Shown: piece by piece, positions 27,501-38,712 of the stretch
Numbering within the stretch: the first letter of the stretch is position 1
How the letters are laid out: each line of letters begins with the position of its first letter
Assembly (NCBI RefSeq): GCF_019399895.1
Contig: NC_091867.1
Span: forward strand, 1,364,001 to 1,428,000
Direction: 5' to 3'
Origin: Cardiocondyla obscurior
Taxonomy: Eukaryota > Arthropoda > Insecta > Hymenoptera > Formicidae
Length of the DNA stretch: 64,000 nt
Program-made: the position numbers and the translations under genes
Notes under the pieces: model-generated
The model's database searches: none
What the model saw: only the letters and a program-made list of their open reading frames with translations
Told to the model about the DNA's origin: nothing

Positions 27501-30500
27501 AGCACTCATTCGTGACAAATATTCTGTATGATGTGGTGCGTGATTCCGATTAAACTGATTCGGACAATTACATCCGTTGTGATGCACTAAGAAATTCCCT
27601 TTTAACAATTTAGTTATATATATCGAAATATTTTCCTGAAGCTATACAGGATAATTTTAAAACATGTTTAATTAATTAATTAATTATTTTATTTTCTATT
27701 TATTACGTGTTTCTAAACTGACGAATGTTTTTTTTTTTTTTTTTCTTATCCGTCAAATAAAAAAATATCTCATTAACCCGGTACCTCATTAACGTCGCAA
27801 TATTAACGGCAAACGGATTGCGCGCCTCAAGCATCAATTATCAGAACACTATGATGTAACAACAATTATGAAAATATTTCCCTCGCAACTAACTATTCTG
27901 AAGCGCACATTGTATCTGAATATTTTACATCGCGTAAATGTTCGCGCGGTTATAATAATTGCAGCGAAACGTCGTACTTAGAGCAGACTGTTTTAACTTT
28001 CTGGTAAATTTGTCTGTTGGACAATTATGTGCCTATCTCTATTTATTAATTTAATTTAATTTTTTTTTTAATAAATAAAGATAGGCTCACATTTATCTGA
28101 TAAGTAAATTCTCGGAAAGCTCAAACTATCGGCCCTTAGATGATAACTGTGTTATTAAAAAAAAATATATATTTATACGCATTTAGTGGGGAAAATGAAA
28201 TAAAATTTGTGCCGCGCTTGTTGGCATAAATACCATAAGCGGCTTGACTAACGACGCATGGAAATAAGATCGCCACGTCAATAATTTCACGAATTGCTAA
28301 CGCAACTTTATTCGTGACACGTTTGCGAAATATTTCAGCCGGTTTCCCCTTTCGCGAACACAGACGCACTTCCGCTATTTCATTTTGAACGGTCGCGCAA
28401 GCTGTGAGTTATTAGTCTCGTGTCTTCCTCAGAGTGTAAAGACGCTGCATCGTAATGCGAGGCGTTCGAAGTAAATCACGTAGTTGTCTCTCGTCGATTT
28501 TCATCCGAAACCGTTGGTCAGTCGTAACGCTATAAAAAAAAAGAAAGAGAAAAAAAAAAACATATATATGTGACACGAGAAACTAATTTTTAAAGAACCG
28601 ATTGCTCTCGTAAGGATCGAAAGGGTGCGGTAAACGGGAACGGGGGAGAATTTAATAATTTCAGAAGCGATATCTGGTAGGGAAAGTCAGGAACTTCTTG
28701 CTCCGACAATTATGACTTCTTGCTGCTGCCTTCTCATTTAATGCGGGTGTCATTAATATGCTAGGTGAATAACAAAAAAAATCTCATTTGCAGTCGGCAA
28801 TGGTCCGGTGACGAAGAGGACGACGGGTCGAGGACGGGTCACGTTACAACCGAGCATCCCTTGGCTGAAGCCACGATACCCTTGGTGAATCATTCGAGGC
28901 TGCAGGAGCCACCCTCCGTCCTAAATGTCAGCAGCGTGCCCACCGGCGGAAATCAGAATGCTACGCATCGTACACAGAGCCAGCAGGAGAGCGTGTTGCA
29001 GAAATTCCGTAAGAGCTTCTCGCTGAGGTTTCACAAGAAGGGCAGTAAGGAGAGCAACGAGGAATGCCCCGTAGAAGACAACGACGGGTCGTTGGACGAG
29101 GAGGAAGGCACGGAGACACCTTCTGTAACTACCTCCGATCAAAGCAGCCAGCACAAAGACGACTCCAGCAGCGACCAAAAATTTCGGTTTGTATAATAAT
29201 TCTCTTGTCTTTTCTTTGACCGCACACGATAGATTTATAAATTCGTACATCTCCAAATATCGTTGTTGCGGCCGTATGCGAATGTCCAGCAGGCGAAAAG
29301 AATGATCTAATCATTTTAATCGAATGTCTTTAGGTTTGGCCCTCTCGTTTGGAGAAGCAGCAAAGAGAGGAAAAAGGGTAACAAAGCTGCTCGGAACGCC
29401 AAGTGCAACAGCGGAGACAGCGGTATACAGATCGAGGTGAAAAAAGAGAAAGAGATACAAAAAGAGATCGCTCTGTTCTTTGTAAAGGACAAGTTCCGTT
29501 TCAAGAGGATGTTCGAATGACGTCTGAGGGTGTTGGAAAGATTACATCGGTTTCTAGAGAACTTAGGTGAATTTACGCGGCTAAAAGGCGTCCTAGTCTT
29601 TCGAGCACCTCTCGGACGTCTTTCGAATGATTTCGACGACGTCCTCGAAGCGTTCGTGTTACTTGACGAGATAAGTCGATGGTGGAAATGAAAATCAACG
29701 TTTACCTATGAATATATCGTAGATGGTATCTGGTGGATCGGTAACTGGAGGCAGCGGCAGCGGAGTGATGGGAGGTTGCGACAGCTCCGAGTCTCACGAC
29801 ACGGACGATATTCCCGACGACACCGACAGCCCTCCGGCCCTTCGCCGACGGGTTGCCGATAAATTGCGGCCTCAGTCCGAGCTCATTAACCAGATACTGA
29901 TTGACAAGTTCAAGGTAAATCGTTTACACATTCCCTTCTCTTATCGCCGTTGTGTGACTCACGCCGCTCGGATCTTTGTCACGAAAAACGTTTCAGGTTG
30001 CGTTAAACGCTTTTCGTGACACCAAAAATTTTTTTATTGCGACGTAAAAATAATTTATGCAACTCGCGATGGACATTAAAGCCATCCATTATTAACTAAT
30101 GACACTTGAAATGGTCATTTTCAAGTTTTATTATTTATTTCGAGATTAGTATTGAAACAGCAGTGAATTAGAGAGCGATCTCTTTTATAGAAACGTAATG
30201 CCGATTAAATTGAAAAGTTTTTAATTGATTTCCTGTGAAATGAGGATACGCGCAAATAAATGTTTTATTTTTATACAAATTTACATGATAATTACGGTGC
30301 TTATCTGCCTTATGGTCGTAACTGTTTCCTTGATAATCAGGATTAGTCACTTCTACGTACGTCCGACCACGTTTGCAAAGATATTCGCTTATGCCGTTCT
30401 GTGATAGCTATTTTTATATCGCAAGCGCCAGGATGCCAGACGAGGATATGCATTCGTCATTAGTCGATATGAAGTTATTTACGCGATCGTCCACAATTTA

Positions 30501-31919
30501 ACTCAACGATGTAAAAATACGTTACGTTTGATATTACAGTTGCCTAAAATGTTATTGTACAAAATACAACTGTTGCGTAAAAGTGCCTTTGATTCAAGGA
30601 ATAATAGCTGATAAAAAACGAATAGTAATGTACCAATAATTAACACATAGACAATATTATTTTTGATTCTTTAATATTTGCATCTGCATCCTAAAATAAC
30701 TTGATGAGTATCGTGCTTTTTATCGTTAGAACGACGAGTTAATCAATACGTGCGTTTAACGTGGCAGAAATAAATTGCAGTTCCTCATTAAAATCTGCTC
30801 GACTGTTCCAGGCGGATTTGCAGAATCGCACGTCGCGACACAATCACGTGCGTCGCACGAATAGTGACCTAGGAGGACAGAGACTGCTCCAGTGGGACAC
30901 GAGGTCTGGATACGTCCACAATTATCGCAGAATGCTGTCGACTCCGTCGCCGATCAAGACGAGACCGCCCAGGCTCAGCCCGAGGCACTCCTCCCATGAT
31001 ATCGTTACGCTTCGAAGGTGCGTTTAATTATTGTAATCGTGCCTCGTGTTTGAGCAACCCTTGTCGCGTACGCCTCATTAAACCGTCGTCATTTACGAAT
31101 CACGTCGATTCTTTGCGAAGACCGAAGAAACCCAGGCGACTGTTGCCTTTAAATTCTTGAATTTCTCCCGTGGTGATTGAAAGAGCTTCGAATAAAAAAA
31201 AAACATTCAACGGGAAAACAAAATTTTAATTCAGCGATCTATTTTTTTTTTTCTTTTAATAGTATCAGTGTTTATTTATTTATAATATTAATATAAATTT
31301 TGCAAGCCAAAGTTTTAAGAACTATTAAGGAATATCTTTGTATTTTTTTTGTACATGTAACATTGCAATAGACGCGTGATTCATTCGCGAGATATATTCT
31401 TTGGGCAACGTTCCCTTGGGTTTTCCAAATCGAGGCGAGCATAATCTTTTACTCTCTGCGAATATGAAAAGCTAGCAGTATCGACGAGGCGTTAGAGGAA
31501 ATGAAAACCATTTTGCGAAACGAAAAAAGACATATCGAACGCTTGTTAACTCCACTCTTTTTAGCCGCACGGCCGTACCTACTACAGCCTGATGCGTTCG
31601 CTCGCTGCTTATTTCTTTTTAAATCAATTACATGCCCGACTTCCTTTTACAAACGCGACACTTATTAATTGCAATCCCACATCTCGAATCGACAAACCCC
31701 CCAAAAAAAAACACACAAGTGACAACTTGGGAAAATTCTGAAAATTCTTTGTTCTCGGACCTTTCCAGTAAATCGAGGGAGACCAGTGGTAGGTAGACGG
31801 GTATTATAACAAATCACCTTTTTAATCTTTCCTCCAGTAAAAGTTGATCCGCCACGCGTAACATACGTATACATACATACATGTGTATGTATACATACCT
31901 CTTATCGTGTGTTGTACTC

Positions 31920-31951
<32 letters not shown>

Positions 31952-34900
31952 TATATTATATACATATGCATATACATATTATACCCACCTATACCGTAAT
32001 CTGTTGCTGAATGTTGTACCGATATGCTTAATACCTGAGTACACGCTTTTGTCGATCCCCCCTCGCTCGATACGCCGCACGTTAACGCGGTACGGGGACG
32101 AATTGATGCCGGACTAACGAATTTTTTTCTTTTTCTCGCGCTCTTTAGTAACGCGAAAGGGAGGAGTTATCGGACAAATTTGAGGCGATCGCTTAGCCAG
32201 CCACTGGGAATCAATCAGCTCTCACCACTAATGCGCGCCAAAACCGGAGGTAAGCAAGGTTATCGTATTTGTTTCTGAAACGTCTCTTAATTTCAGATAG
32301 ACTTGGAGCTCTCTGACGTAGATCACGTTCTTGTCATCTTATCTACCAAGCACGCGTGTGGACTGGGTCACTCTTTTATAACTGTAAAAGACAAGGCCGC
32401 ACGTCTCTCTTTTAATCGTTGCGGATAAGAGTTACAGTCGGATCATTTTTAATCACACGGAAGATTTGTAATCCTAAGATTTTCATACTCTTCGGACTTG
32501 ATCTCGGGATTCCTGGTAATATAAAATAATATTAGCAAAAAAAAAAAAAAGAGATACGCAAAGAAACGATATAGAAAGCAAAATTTTTAGCAGTACTTTT
32601 ACTGACAAAGACAGATATTCTTGTGCGGTAACTGGAATTGCCGGAGAGATTCATGTCGGCACACGTTTGCTAGGTAGATAGAATTCATACGCTAGTAGAA
32701 AACCCTCGATGATATCTAGTGCACCGTATACCGCAGAGACCGCCAATTCTCTTTCTCTCTCTTTCTCCCTTCCTCTCTCTATCTTTCTCTCACTCTCTGT
32801 CTCTAGACATCATCGTGAAGAGTATTCTGCATGCACACCTTGTAAAAACACTGTTGAAACGTTTACATCGTATTGCTATATCGAATGCACCCTCACGAAA
32901 AAGAAAGGAAGGATAATGGGGAAGTGTAATAATCGTGTTCCGTCTGATCCCTGTAAAAACGTTGCTTCGTGTGGAAACGCTTTTGTTTTGCGATAATAGC
33001 AAAGAGCCTGGTTCGCCGGAGCACTTCGCGCTTTCGCCGTCTCTCCTTCCCGAGAGTGCGATCAATTGAAAAATGAAATTTGCACATAGATAGTTAACTG
33101 AATACTTGGAAGGCAGATAACTCCGGCGAGCTTGGCCAGCTTCTCTCGAGGAATATCATGAAAAGTACTATTTCATTCTTTTTTCGGCCACGTCGGGAGC
33201 TGTACACGGTGGACGGTTTTTGGCCTGAGGTCTGATGTACTTGTTACCCCAATAACTTCCAGAGGGATTTCTCCGACAAACGTGAAGCAAGAGTCGTTTA
33301 CGTTGTGGGACGCTTTGTAGCAATCAATTATTTTACCGAAACTATTGTATGGAAGAATTAAGCTGACACATATTTCTCAAGCGATCTAATTTATATCCTT
33401 TTGTTAGATTATCAGCATTTTCTGCGTAATTTCGCGCAGGAATTATATACGCCTTGCTGATTGATTTTTGTTTATCTTTTTACACTTGGTTTAATATTTG
33501 AATCAATATTTAATGGGCAATTTGTGCAAAAATATCCTTTTTTTTATTAATATAAAGAAATTTTTTTTGTGAAAAAAATAGGCGCGAGATTACCTGGTGG
33601 CAATGTGCTGTCGGAGGACGAGCAGGATGTGAGAGCCGGAACATCGGAGGACGACGAAATGATGTCTGACTCCGAATCTTCGATCGCTTCTTTGACGGAT
33701 AAAAAAAAATCATTTGAACAGACGATGGATGAGGAAATTGTTATGCTGGCCGAAGCTGTTTGGGACCATGTAGCAATGGAGCCGGAAGAGCTGGCCTTCC
33801 GTGCCGGGGACGTGATCGATGTCCTTGATACTCTCGACAGAGATTGGTGGTGGGGCAGTTGTAGAGGAGAGCACGGGTGGTTTCCAGCCGCTTTTGTCAG
33901 GGTAAATATTCTCAAAGAATTTTTATACCTTTCAACAAATTATTATATAAAATTTGGCAGAAAGTGGTAATTATAAAAAGAAAAAAAATTATTTGTGACT
34001 ATGTTATTTATCGAATTTTTAGTAAATTAGTCACAGATTGATATAATAAATATGTTTTTAGCTGCGCGTGAGTCAAGAAGATACAGTGGAAGATTGTCTT
34101 GCAGCAATGGCCTCGGGAAGATCCGCGAGTAATCAGCTCAGAAGGCGGACAAGCGTCTCTCTGCTATCAAATGAACAAGTGAGAGCCAGCGTGGTTCGCG
34201 AGCTTGTCCACACCGAACGCGATTTTGTTAAGATTTTACGCGACGTGGCTGAGGGTTACATCGCGGAATGCCGTAGACGCACGGACATGTTCACCGAGGA
34301 GCAAATTGAAACAATTTTTATCAATCTTGAGGACCTGTTGAACTTTCAGTCTGAGTTTCTAAAGGATCTCGAAGACCGTATTGACTGGAACGCGCCGTAC
34401 AAAAGCTGCGTCGGCGAGTGCTTCCTCAATCATGTTAGTGATATTATCGAGTTGACGTTCTTTCTTCCTCGTTGATAATTCTATGCATACAAATGATTAA
34501 CGTCACGAATAGTTACGTTTCTATATTTCTACTTATCTCAACTTTCTTCAGCTATATGTTAAACATTAAAAAAAAATTTGAAAACTTTTATTAATGCATT
34601 TAAATAAAGTTTAAGAAAAAAAAAAACGTATTGATTTTTTCAGAAAGCGGGCTTTCGTATGTACTCCGAATATTGTAACAGTCATCCAATGGCCACAGCG
34701 ACGCTGCAGGAGCTCTACCAGCACAATCGTTATAGCAAATTTTTCGAGGCCTGTCGACTGATGAGAGGTCTCATGGAGATCCCCTTGGACGGATATTTAT
34801 TAACACCCATCCAACGAATATGTAAATACCCCCTTCAATTGGCAGAGTTACTGAAATACACCAAGTCCGATCATCCAGATTACCACAAGATTCAAGAGGC

Positions 34901-36125
34901 CTTGGAAGCGATGAGGGACGTTGCAGTGCTGATCAATGAGAGAAAAAGGCGGATGGAGAGTCTAGAAAAATTAGCCGCCTGGCAAATGCGCGTAGAAGGT
35001 TGGGAGGTACGTCACTTTTCGCAGTTGTGAATAAAATAAGATAAAAACGAGATATTTTTAAAATGCGCATTTTAAATGATCTCACGAATGCCGATTACCC
35101 TCATAGTACGAGCTTTATTCAAAACAATTATCCTGAAATGCATTTAATATCGACGACAATCGGTCGCAGGGTGAGGATCTCATAGAAGTTTCGTCGCAAC
35201 TTATTTATCAAGGTGATGCAATGAGAGTGAAAAGCGGCATGTGGACGAACAACATCACATTGTTTCTCTTCGATCATCAGCTTGTCTATTGCAAAAAAGA
35301 CATTCTCAAGCGTCACACTTACGTTTACAAAGGTCGTATTTATCTTGATACTAGCGAGGTCATCGATGTGCCTGACGGAAAAGGTAATATTTAATACCGT
35401 GATATTAAAAAAAAAAAAATTGTTAATTCAGAATGTGCTTTTTTCTTTATAAAACAGTAATGACTTATTAATTTGATAATTTTATATAAATTTTTATGCA
35501 AAATTCCATTTTATATATAGTATCGTGAACATTAATAAATAATTAAATAAATTGTTAAAAGATAAATTAAATTAATGATCAATTTTCTCCACAGATCTTC
35601 AATCGGGAGTAACAGTGAGGCATTGCCTAAAGATATACAGCTGCGTCCGAGACAAGTGGTTGCTTTTCTGTTGCCGCACAGCGGAGGAGAAACGACGGTG
35701 GTTAACGGCAATGGCCGAGGAACGAAGAATGGTAAATCAAGACAGAAGTGAAGGATTGGAGTTTCCAGCGGCGGCTAGGCAGCTCGCCAGGCTTGCCGCT
35801 AGCAGGCAGCAGAACAGGCCACCGATCAAACCTCGCAGTAAGTATTTACCACTTTGATATTTATAGTCGTGTCATACAATAAAATGTATTTTCCGCTAGT
35901 TTTTATTATACAATAACTGGTTTAGTTTTAATTCATTTAGGTTTTTTGACAGCTGTTTTTATTTTCCATTAACTTTACGATGTTGCAGATAAAACTTATA
36001 AAAGGGAATCGACCTATGAGATGCCCACGACGATGGTCGGCACAACAAATTCGTTGGGACGAAAGGTCGGAACCTGGTTCACGTTCGGTAGCAACAAAAA
36101 AAATGTGCGGCTACAACCGTCCTGA
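1..36125 (+). CDS. SPATA13: Rho guanine nucleotide exchange factor, ARHGEF4/9/SPATA13 (Asef/collybistin) family, 5' partial
   Basis: This gene encodes a Dbl-family exchange factor that would load GTP onto Cdc42/Rac-type GTPases at the membrane-cytoskeleton interface (family knowledge). Nineteen exons chain in phase: 1-90, 510-1051, 1298-1438, 1639-2009, 2217-2810, 3143-3575, 23445-23547, 25697-25824, 28794-29186, 29334-29436, 29723-29914, 30812-31017, 32149-32249, 33582-33901, 34062-34433, 34644-35006, 35170-35383, 35595-35837 and 35989-36125 (TGA). They sum to 5046 nt, or 1681 codons plus stop, with the start off the left edge. About the first 1130 residues are Ser/Arg-rich low complexity, with a glutamine-rich tract near 440-465. 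SH3 lies at ~1187-1243 (WWWGS near 1221), DH at ~1280-1465 and PH at ~1490-1605. The SH3-DH-PH order and the PH stretch LFLFDHQLVYCKKD match this family. Two boundaries are less sure: exon 2 has a weak acceptor (508-509; ATG 513 and 528 follow), and exon 3 ends at a GC donor. Which paralogue name applies cannot be decided here. Confidence 0.92.
6050..6611 (+). promoter_or_regulatory. CpG-rich block with possible alternative promoter and first exon (ATG 6419)
   Basis: A GC- and CpG-rich stretch stands out in the AT-rich intron. It contains ATG at 6419, an open frame of 14 codons (MSQSPSPSPSPVAL plus one base, built on a TCGCCG repeat) and a good donor, GTACGT, at 6462. The exon would end in phase 1, which fits the acceptor of the SH3 exon at 33582 and would give a short SH3-DH-PH protein. 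That is the kind of short isoform known for this GEF family. A second donor-like site lies at about 6600. No transcript evidence is available, and one in three random exons would match phase, so this stays a hypothesis. Confidence 0.3.
7253..7318. repeat. Short C-rich tandem repeat
   Basis: Imperfect reiterations of CGCCCACCCTTCGCC with intervening ACT/ACA variants fill about 66 bp in the CpG-rich part of the large intron. No coding frame or known element is evident. Confidence 0.6.
9017..9061 (+). other. Possible alternative 5' exon of the RhoGEF gene
   Basis: ATG at 9017 opens 15 codons (MSEKSAAPSSKIRER) ending at a consensus-like donor GTGAGC, in a small GC-rich island. The frame is also open upstream from ATG 8888. 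Its phase-0 end is compatible with the exon at 25697 (PLHDYRASGH) but not with 23445, so the latter exon would have to be skipped. The evidence is only an ATG, base composition and a donor. It may be chance. Confidence 0.18.
10687..10985. mobile_element. MITE-like foldback element, ~299 bp
   Basis: The element begins GATGGCAAAT (10687) and ends ATTTGCCATC (10985), a perfect 10 bp terminal inverted repeat. Inside, a left arm (about 10745-10795, containing AAAATTTTAAGATAAGCAT and then CCGGAGATA) is mirrored by a right arm (about 10815-10877, containing ATCTCTGAAACC and then AAGCTTGTCTTAAAATTTT), so most of the element can fold back. A second 10 bp perfect hairpin, CCAAATAATA/TATTATTTGG, lies at 10897-10921. 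No coding capacity is seen. Size, TIRs and foldback fit a non-autonomous DNA transposon. I could not identify a clear target-site duplication, so the superfamily is unassigned. Confidence 0.7.
23600..23623. promoter_or_regulatory. Three adjoining 8 bp bZIP-like palindromes
   Basis: TTACGCAA, TTACGTAA and TTACGTAA follow each other without spacers, about 50 bp inside the intron after exon 23445-23547. TTACGTAA is the consensus of PAR-domain and related bZIP factors (insect Pdp1/vrille type) and TTACGCAA is C/EBP-like; this is established motif knowledge. The surrounding 60 bp is built of similar AATTA-rich palindromes, so simple-repeat expansion is the alternative explanation. Confidence 0.4.
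29437..29519 (+). other. Possible retained-intron alternative C-terminus of the RhoGEF
   Basis: If the donor after IQIE (GTGAAA at 29437) is not used, the frame stays open for 27 codons rich in Lys/Glu (VKKEKEIQKEIALF...) before TGA at 29517. This would end the protein before SH3-DH-PH. The normal splice to 29723 restores the full frame and is preferred. The donor is weaker than its neighbours. Confidence 0.2.
31920..31976. repeat. TA/ATG microsatellite and neighbouring palindrome
   Basis: A (TA)n run with occasional G and C follows a palindromic stretch of GTATACATACATACATG type at 31866-31900. It sits in the RhoGEF intron between exons 30812-31017 and 32149-32249. Confidence 0.8.
33582..36125 (+). 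CDS. SPATA13: Catalytic SH3-DH-PH exon block of the RhoGEF gene
   Basis: The last six exons carry all recognisable domains. Exon 33582-33901 has an acidic lead-in (EDEQD, EDDEMM) and the SH3 domain (AEAVWDHV, then WWWGS, ending GWFPAAFVR). Exon 34062-34433 begins the DH domain with VVRELVHTERDFVKILRDV, the conserved first helix. Exon 34644-35006 carries MYSEYCNSHPMA and the conserved region LTPIQRICKYPLQLAELLKY. Exons 35170-35383 and 35595-35837 form the PH domain, with its final-helix tryptophan in EEKRRWLTAMAEER. Exon 35989-36125 ends the protein in VRLQPS. In vertebrate Asef and collybistin the SH3 folds onto DH to autoinhibit it, so the close exon grouping is consistent with a separable cassette. 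Introns here are short (160-600 nt), unlike the 5' half of the gene. Confidence 0.95.
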
Positions 36126-38089
36126 GACAGGCCTACCTTCGTACCGTATATTGATCTGTAATTCTGTGACTAAAGGTGCTGCGTCATCCTATTGAAATCC
36201 TTATGTGTAACACCTCGATAATGGTCGCGTCAAAACTTGAAAATCTTTATGAGAAGACATTTAGAAATATCATTGTTAATCGATATGCTTATCATTTTGC
36301 CACTGGTGGAAGTTACACTCTACACACCGATGAATAAACCGTCATTATCGCTAAGAGGATTTCATAGCGTGAAGGATGAACAGCGTCTCGTCATATGTAC
36401 GGCACGAAGGTGTTTAGATAGTTTATAAGTAGATTTTCTCTTCAAGTATACCTCCGCTTATAAACCAAGGAAGGTAAACGCTATCAATTTTAACGACCGA
36501 TTTCGATCATCGTTTATGAAAAACGAGATCCATAAACGAAAGAAGCGTCCAAGGATCTCTTATTCACGGCCTCACGAAGGCCGACGTTTCTATTGACCGA
36601 TTTCGATATTTGCAAACGATGGTCACTTGTTATGCTTAATCAGAATTTAGTGAGTTTTTGCTCGTTGCTCGCCTAACCTTTAGATCTTAAAACAATGTTC
36701 GATCATCCGCAACGTGACGTTACAACGTTACGTGCTCAGTCTGAAAAGCACTGTCCAAAAAGAAAACGTTTCGAAGAAGAAAACTATTTGTTACAAGCTG
36801 AAAGAGTTATATAACCAATCTTGTAGATATTTGACGTTAAAAATTATTGTTAATCGTAATGAATACGAGAGTAGATTAGGGAAATAGAAACATTTAGAGA
36901 AGTAGATGATGATAAATGTATAAAGTCAATAGCGGGCTTCTGAAGTACTAAAGAGAAAGTACTAGTCATTCTTTCGTCGTGAATTCTTGATGAATGCCGA
37001 CGAAACATGATACATATATATATGTATATATGACATATTGTTATACGCGCAATCGCTTTTTAGGTGAAAAGGTGACATGGTACGTTACACGGCTGTATTT
37101 TTACGATAATTGAAAGACTGACAACCAAGATACTTCCTGGAGAGGGAACCTTAAGGTTGTAATCTTGAGAGAGAAATGCGACGGGATCGATTAAAAATGA
37201 TCTGAATTGAATTAAAATTTGTTGGTCGAATATTTCATTTTAATCCATTAATTTTTATTATCGTTGTTTCGAAAATTATTTTGTCGATGAATTTTATGTG
37301 CAACGATAACTAACGTGCACAGTTCTATCTGTGTAACTATTTAGCAAATTTAATCATGAAATTTTGTATCGATTAGATTTGTGAGGAAATTTTAAACGGC
37401 CGATTCCGCACATCACTTTTCTCTCAACGAAAACGTAGATTAAACGTATTTCGTAGAAAAAAAAATCTCTAGCGAGCTATACAAGTAAGGTAACTCTCAC
37501 TGCTTAAACTAATGTTCGTTATTTCGCATCGTAATATTTGTAGTAGTGTGTACAAGAGTTTCGAACGACAGAAAAGCAGAAAGACGAGAGGGTGAAACGT
37601 AACGATGGATGGATGAACGCGAATGTTTATGCGAAACATACACAATGCAGTAGCAATATTACTTATTACAGGCGAAAAAAAGAATGATTAAAAAAGACAT
37701 GTAAATATTCGCATATCATGCCTTCTTATCTTACTGCGATAGGAAGTGCAAAGCTTTAAAGAAGAAAGAAGATTAAAAAGTGAAAAAATGAAAGAATGAA
37801 AGAGGAAAAAGGAGAAGATCTCTCCCAAGTTTTTTTTACTCTTGTACTGAAAGACATATGACGATTTAACAACGAGAAAAATATTTGTCAGCCAGCAGAC
37901 GAATCTCTATGTTAATAATATGTGCATTACCTATGCGGTCCCTTCACAAAATGTTCGATCTTACAGTTTTAGCAATTTATATATGGCTATTTCCATCAGT
38001 ATCTTTTCCTTAAAATTGGAAAAAGATAGAAAGTAAGCTGAATCGGAATTAAAGTGAATTCACATTGATGATAATGAACATTGAACACT

Positions 38090-38138
38090 TTAATGACCGG
38101 TGACGCCACATTGGCGTCATTTGTGTGTCGAATGTTAA
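38090..38138. repeat. TTAA-bounded hairpin, possible piggyBac-type remnant
   Basis: Between TTAA at 38090 and TTAA at 38135 lies a perfect 8 bp hairpin, TGACGCCA/TGGCGTCA, with a CAT loop (38101-38119), preceded by GACCGG. TTAA is the target site of piggyBac elements, whose termini can be GC-rich and palindromic. At 49 bp this could only be a terminal scrap; chance is possible. Confidence 0.25.
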
Positions 38139-38539
38139 TTATCTTTTTATTTTTATTTTTAAAATATTTTATGAGTTTCATTAAGTAACACCGAATAACT
38201 TATTTCTCGTCAATTATTGTAGAAAAGGCCGGTTACTGGTGAAAGTTACTCGCACAACTACTCGGCCTGTGTAGCATTAATTATGAATCTTGAAAGTTTC
38301 TAACACTGCCAATAAGTTTGAAGAAATATTTCTTTGTTCGTTAAAACTGTTTAATTTTTAATAGAAAAAAGACTGGTGTAATTTCGATTCTATCTTTATT
38401 TACATACATGCACACACGAGGGACAAACGCAACTATTTTATTTTATTAACATTTACGTTTAAAAGGATGTAATATACAAGTTTAAGCGAAGCGATATTTA
38501 CGCTCATATAACATAATAATAATTATAATAACTAATTAA

Positions 38540-38712
38540 CAATAAGTTTGAAGGGGGTGGTCCTCAATCGAAGATCTACCCAGCGGCACTCAGAGTCCAT
38601 TGTGCCTCCTTTCGACACGGAAAATACGCGGGATGAGGGTCAAGGTAGAACCCAGGACCTTAGGATTATATTAATCATCCGCGTTAACACGGAGCTACGC
38701 GTCATCCCTTTT
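38540..38712 (-). mobile_element. tRNA-derived SINE
   Basis: Read on the minus strand, the element has an A-box-like TAGCTCCGTGTTAACGCGG (38697-38679) and, about 20 nt later, a B-box-like GGTCCTGGGTTCTACC (38659-38644), spaced as in a tRNA gene. These are followed by a non-tRNA body down to about 38540. The tRNA-like head does not keep a clean acceptor stem, and the B box has a change from GGTTCGA, so it is not a functional tRNA. The layout (Pol III promoter head, unrelated tail) defines a SINE. It sits in the likely 3' UTR of the upstream GEF. Ends are approximate. Confidence 0.65.

Noticed and set aside
38640..38712. tRNA gene on the minus strand
   Set aside because: A- and B-box-like parts are present but no acceptor stem pairing or proper T loop; better explained as a SINE head.
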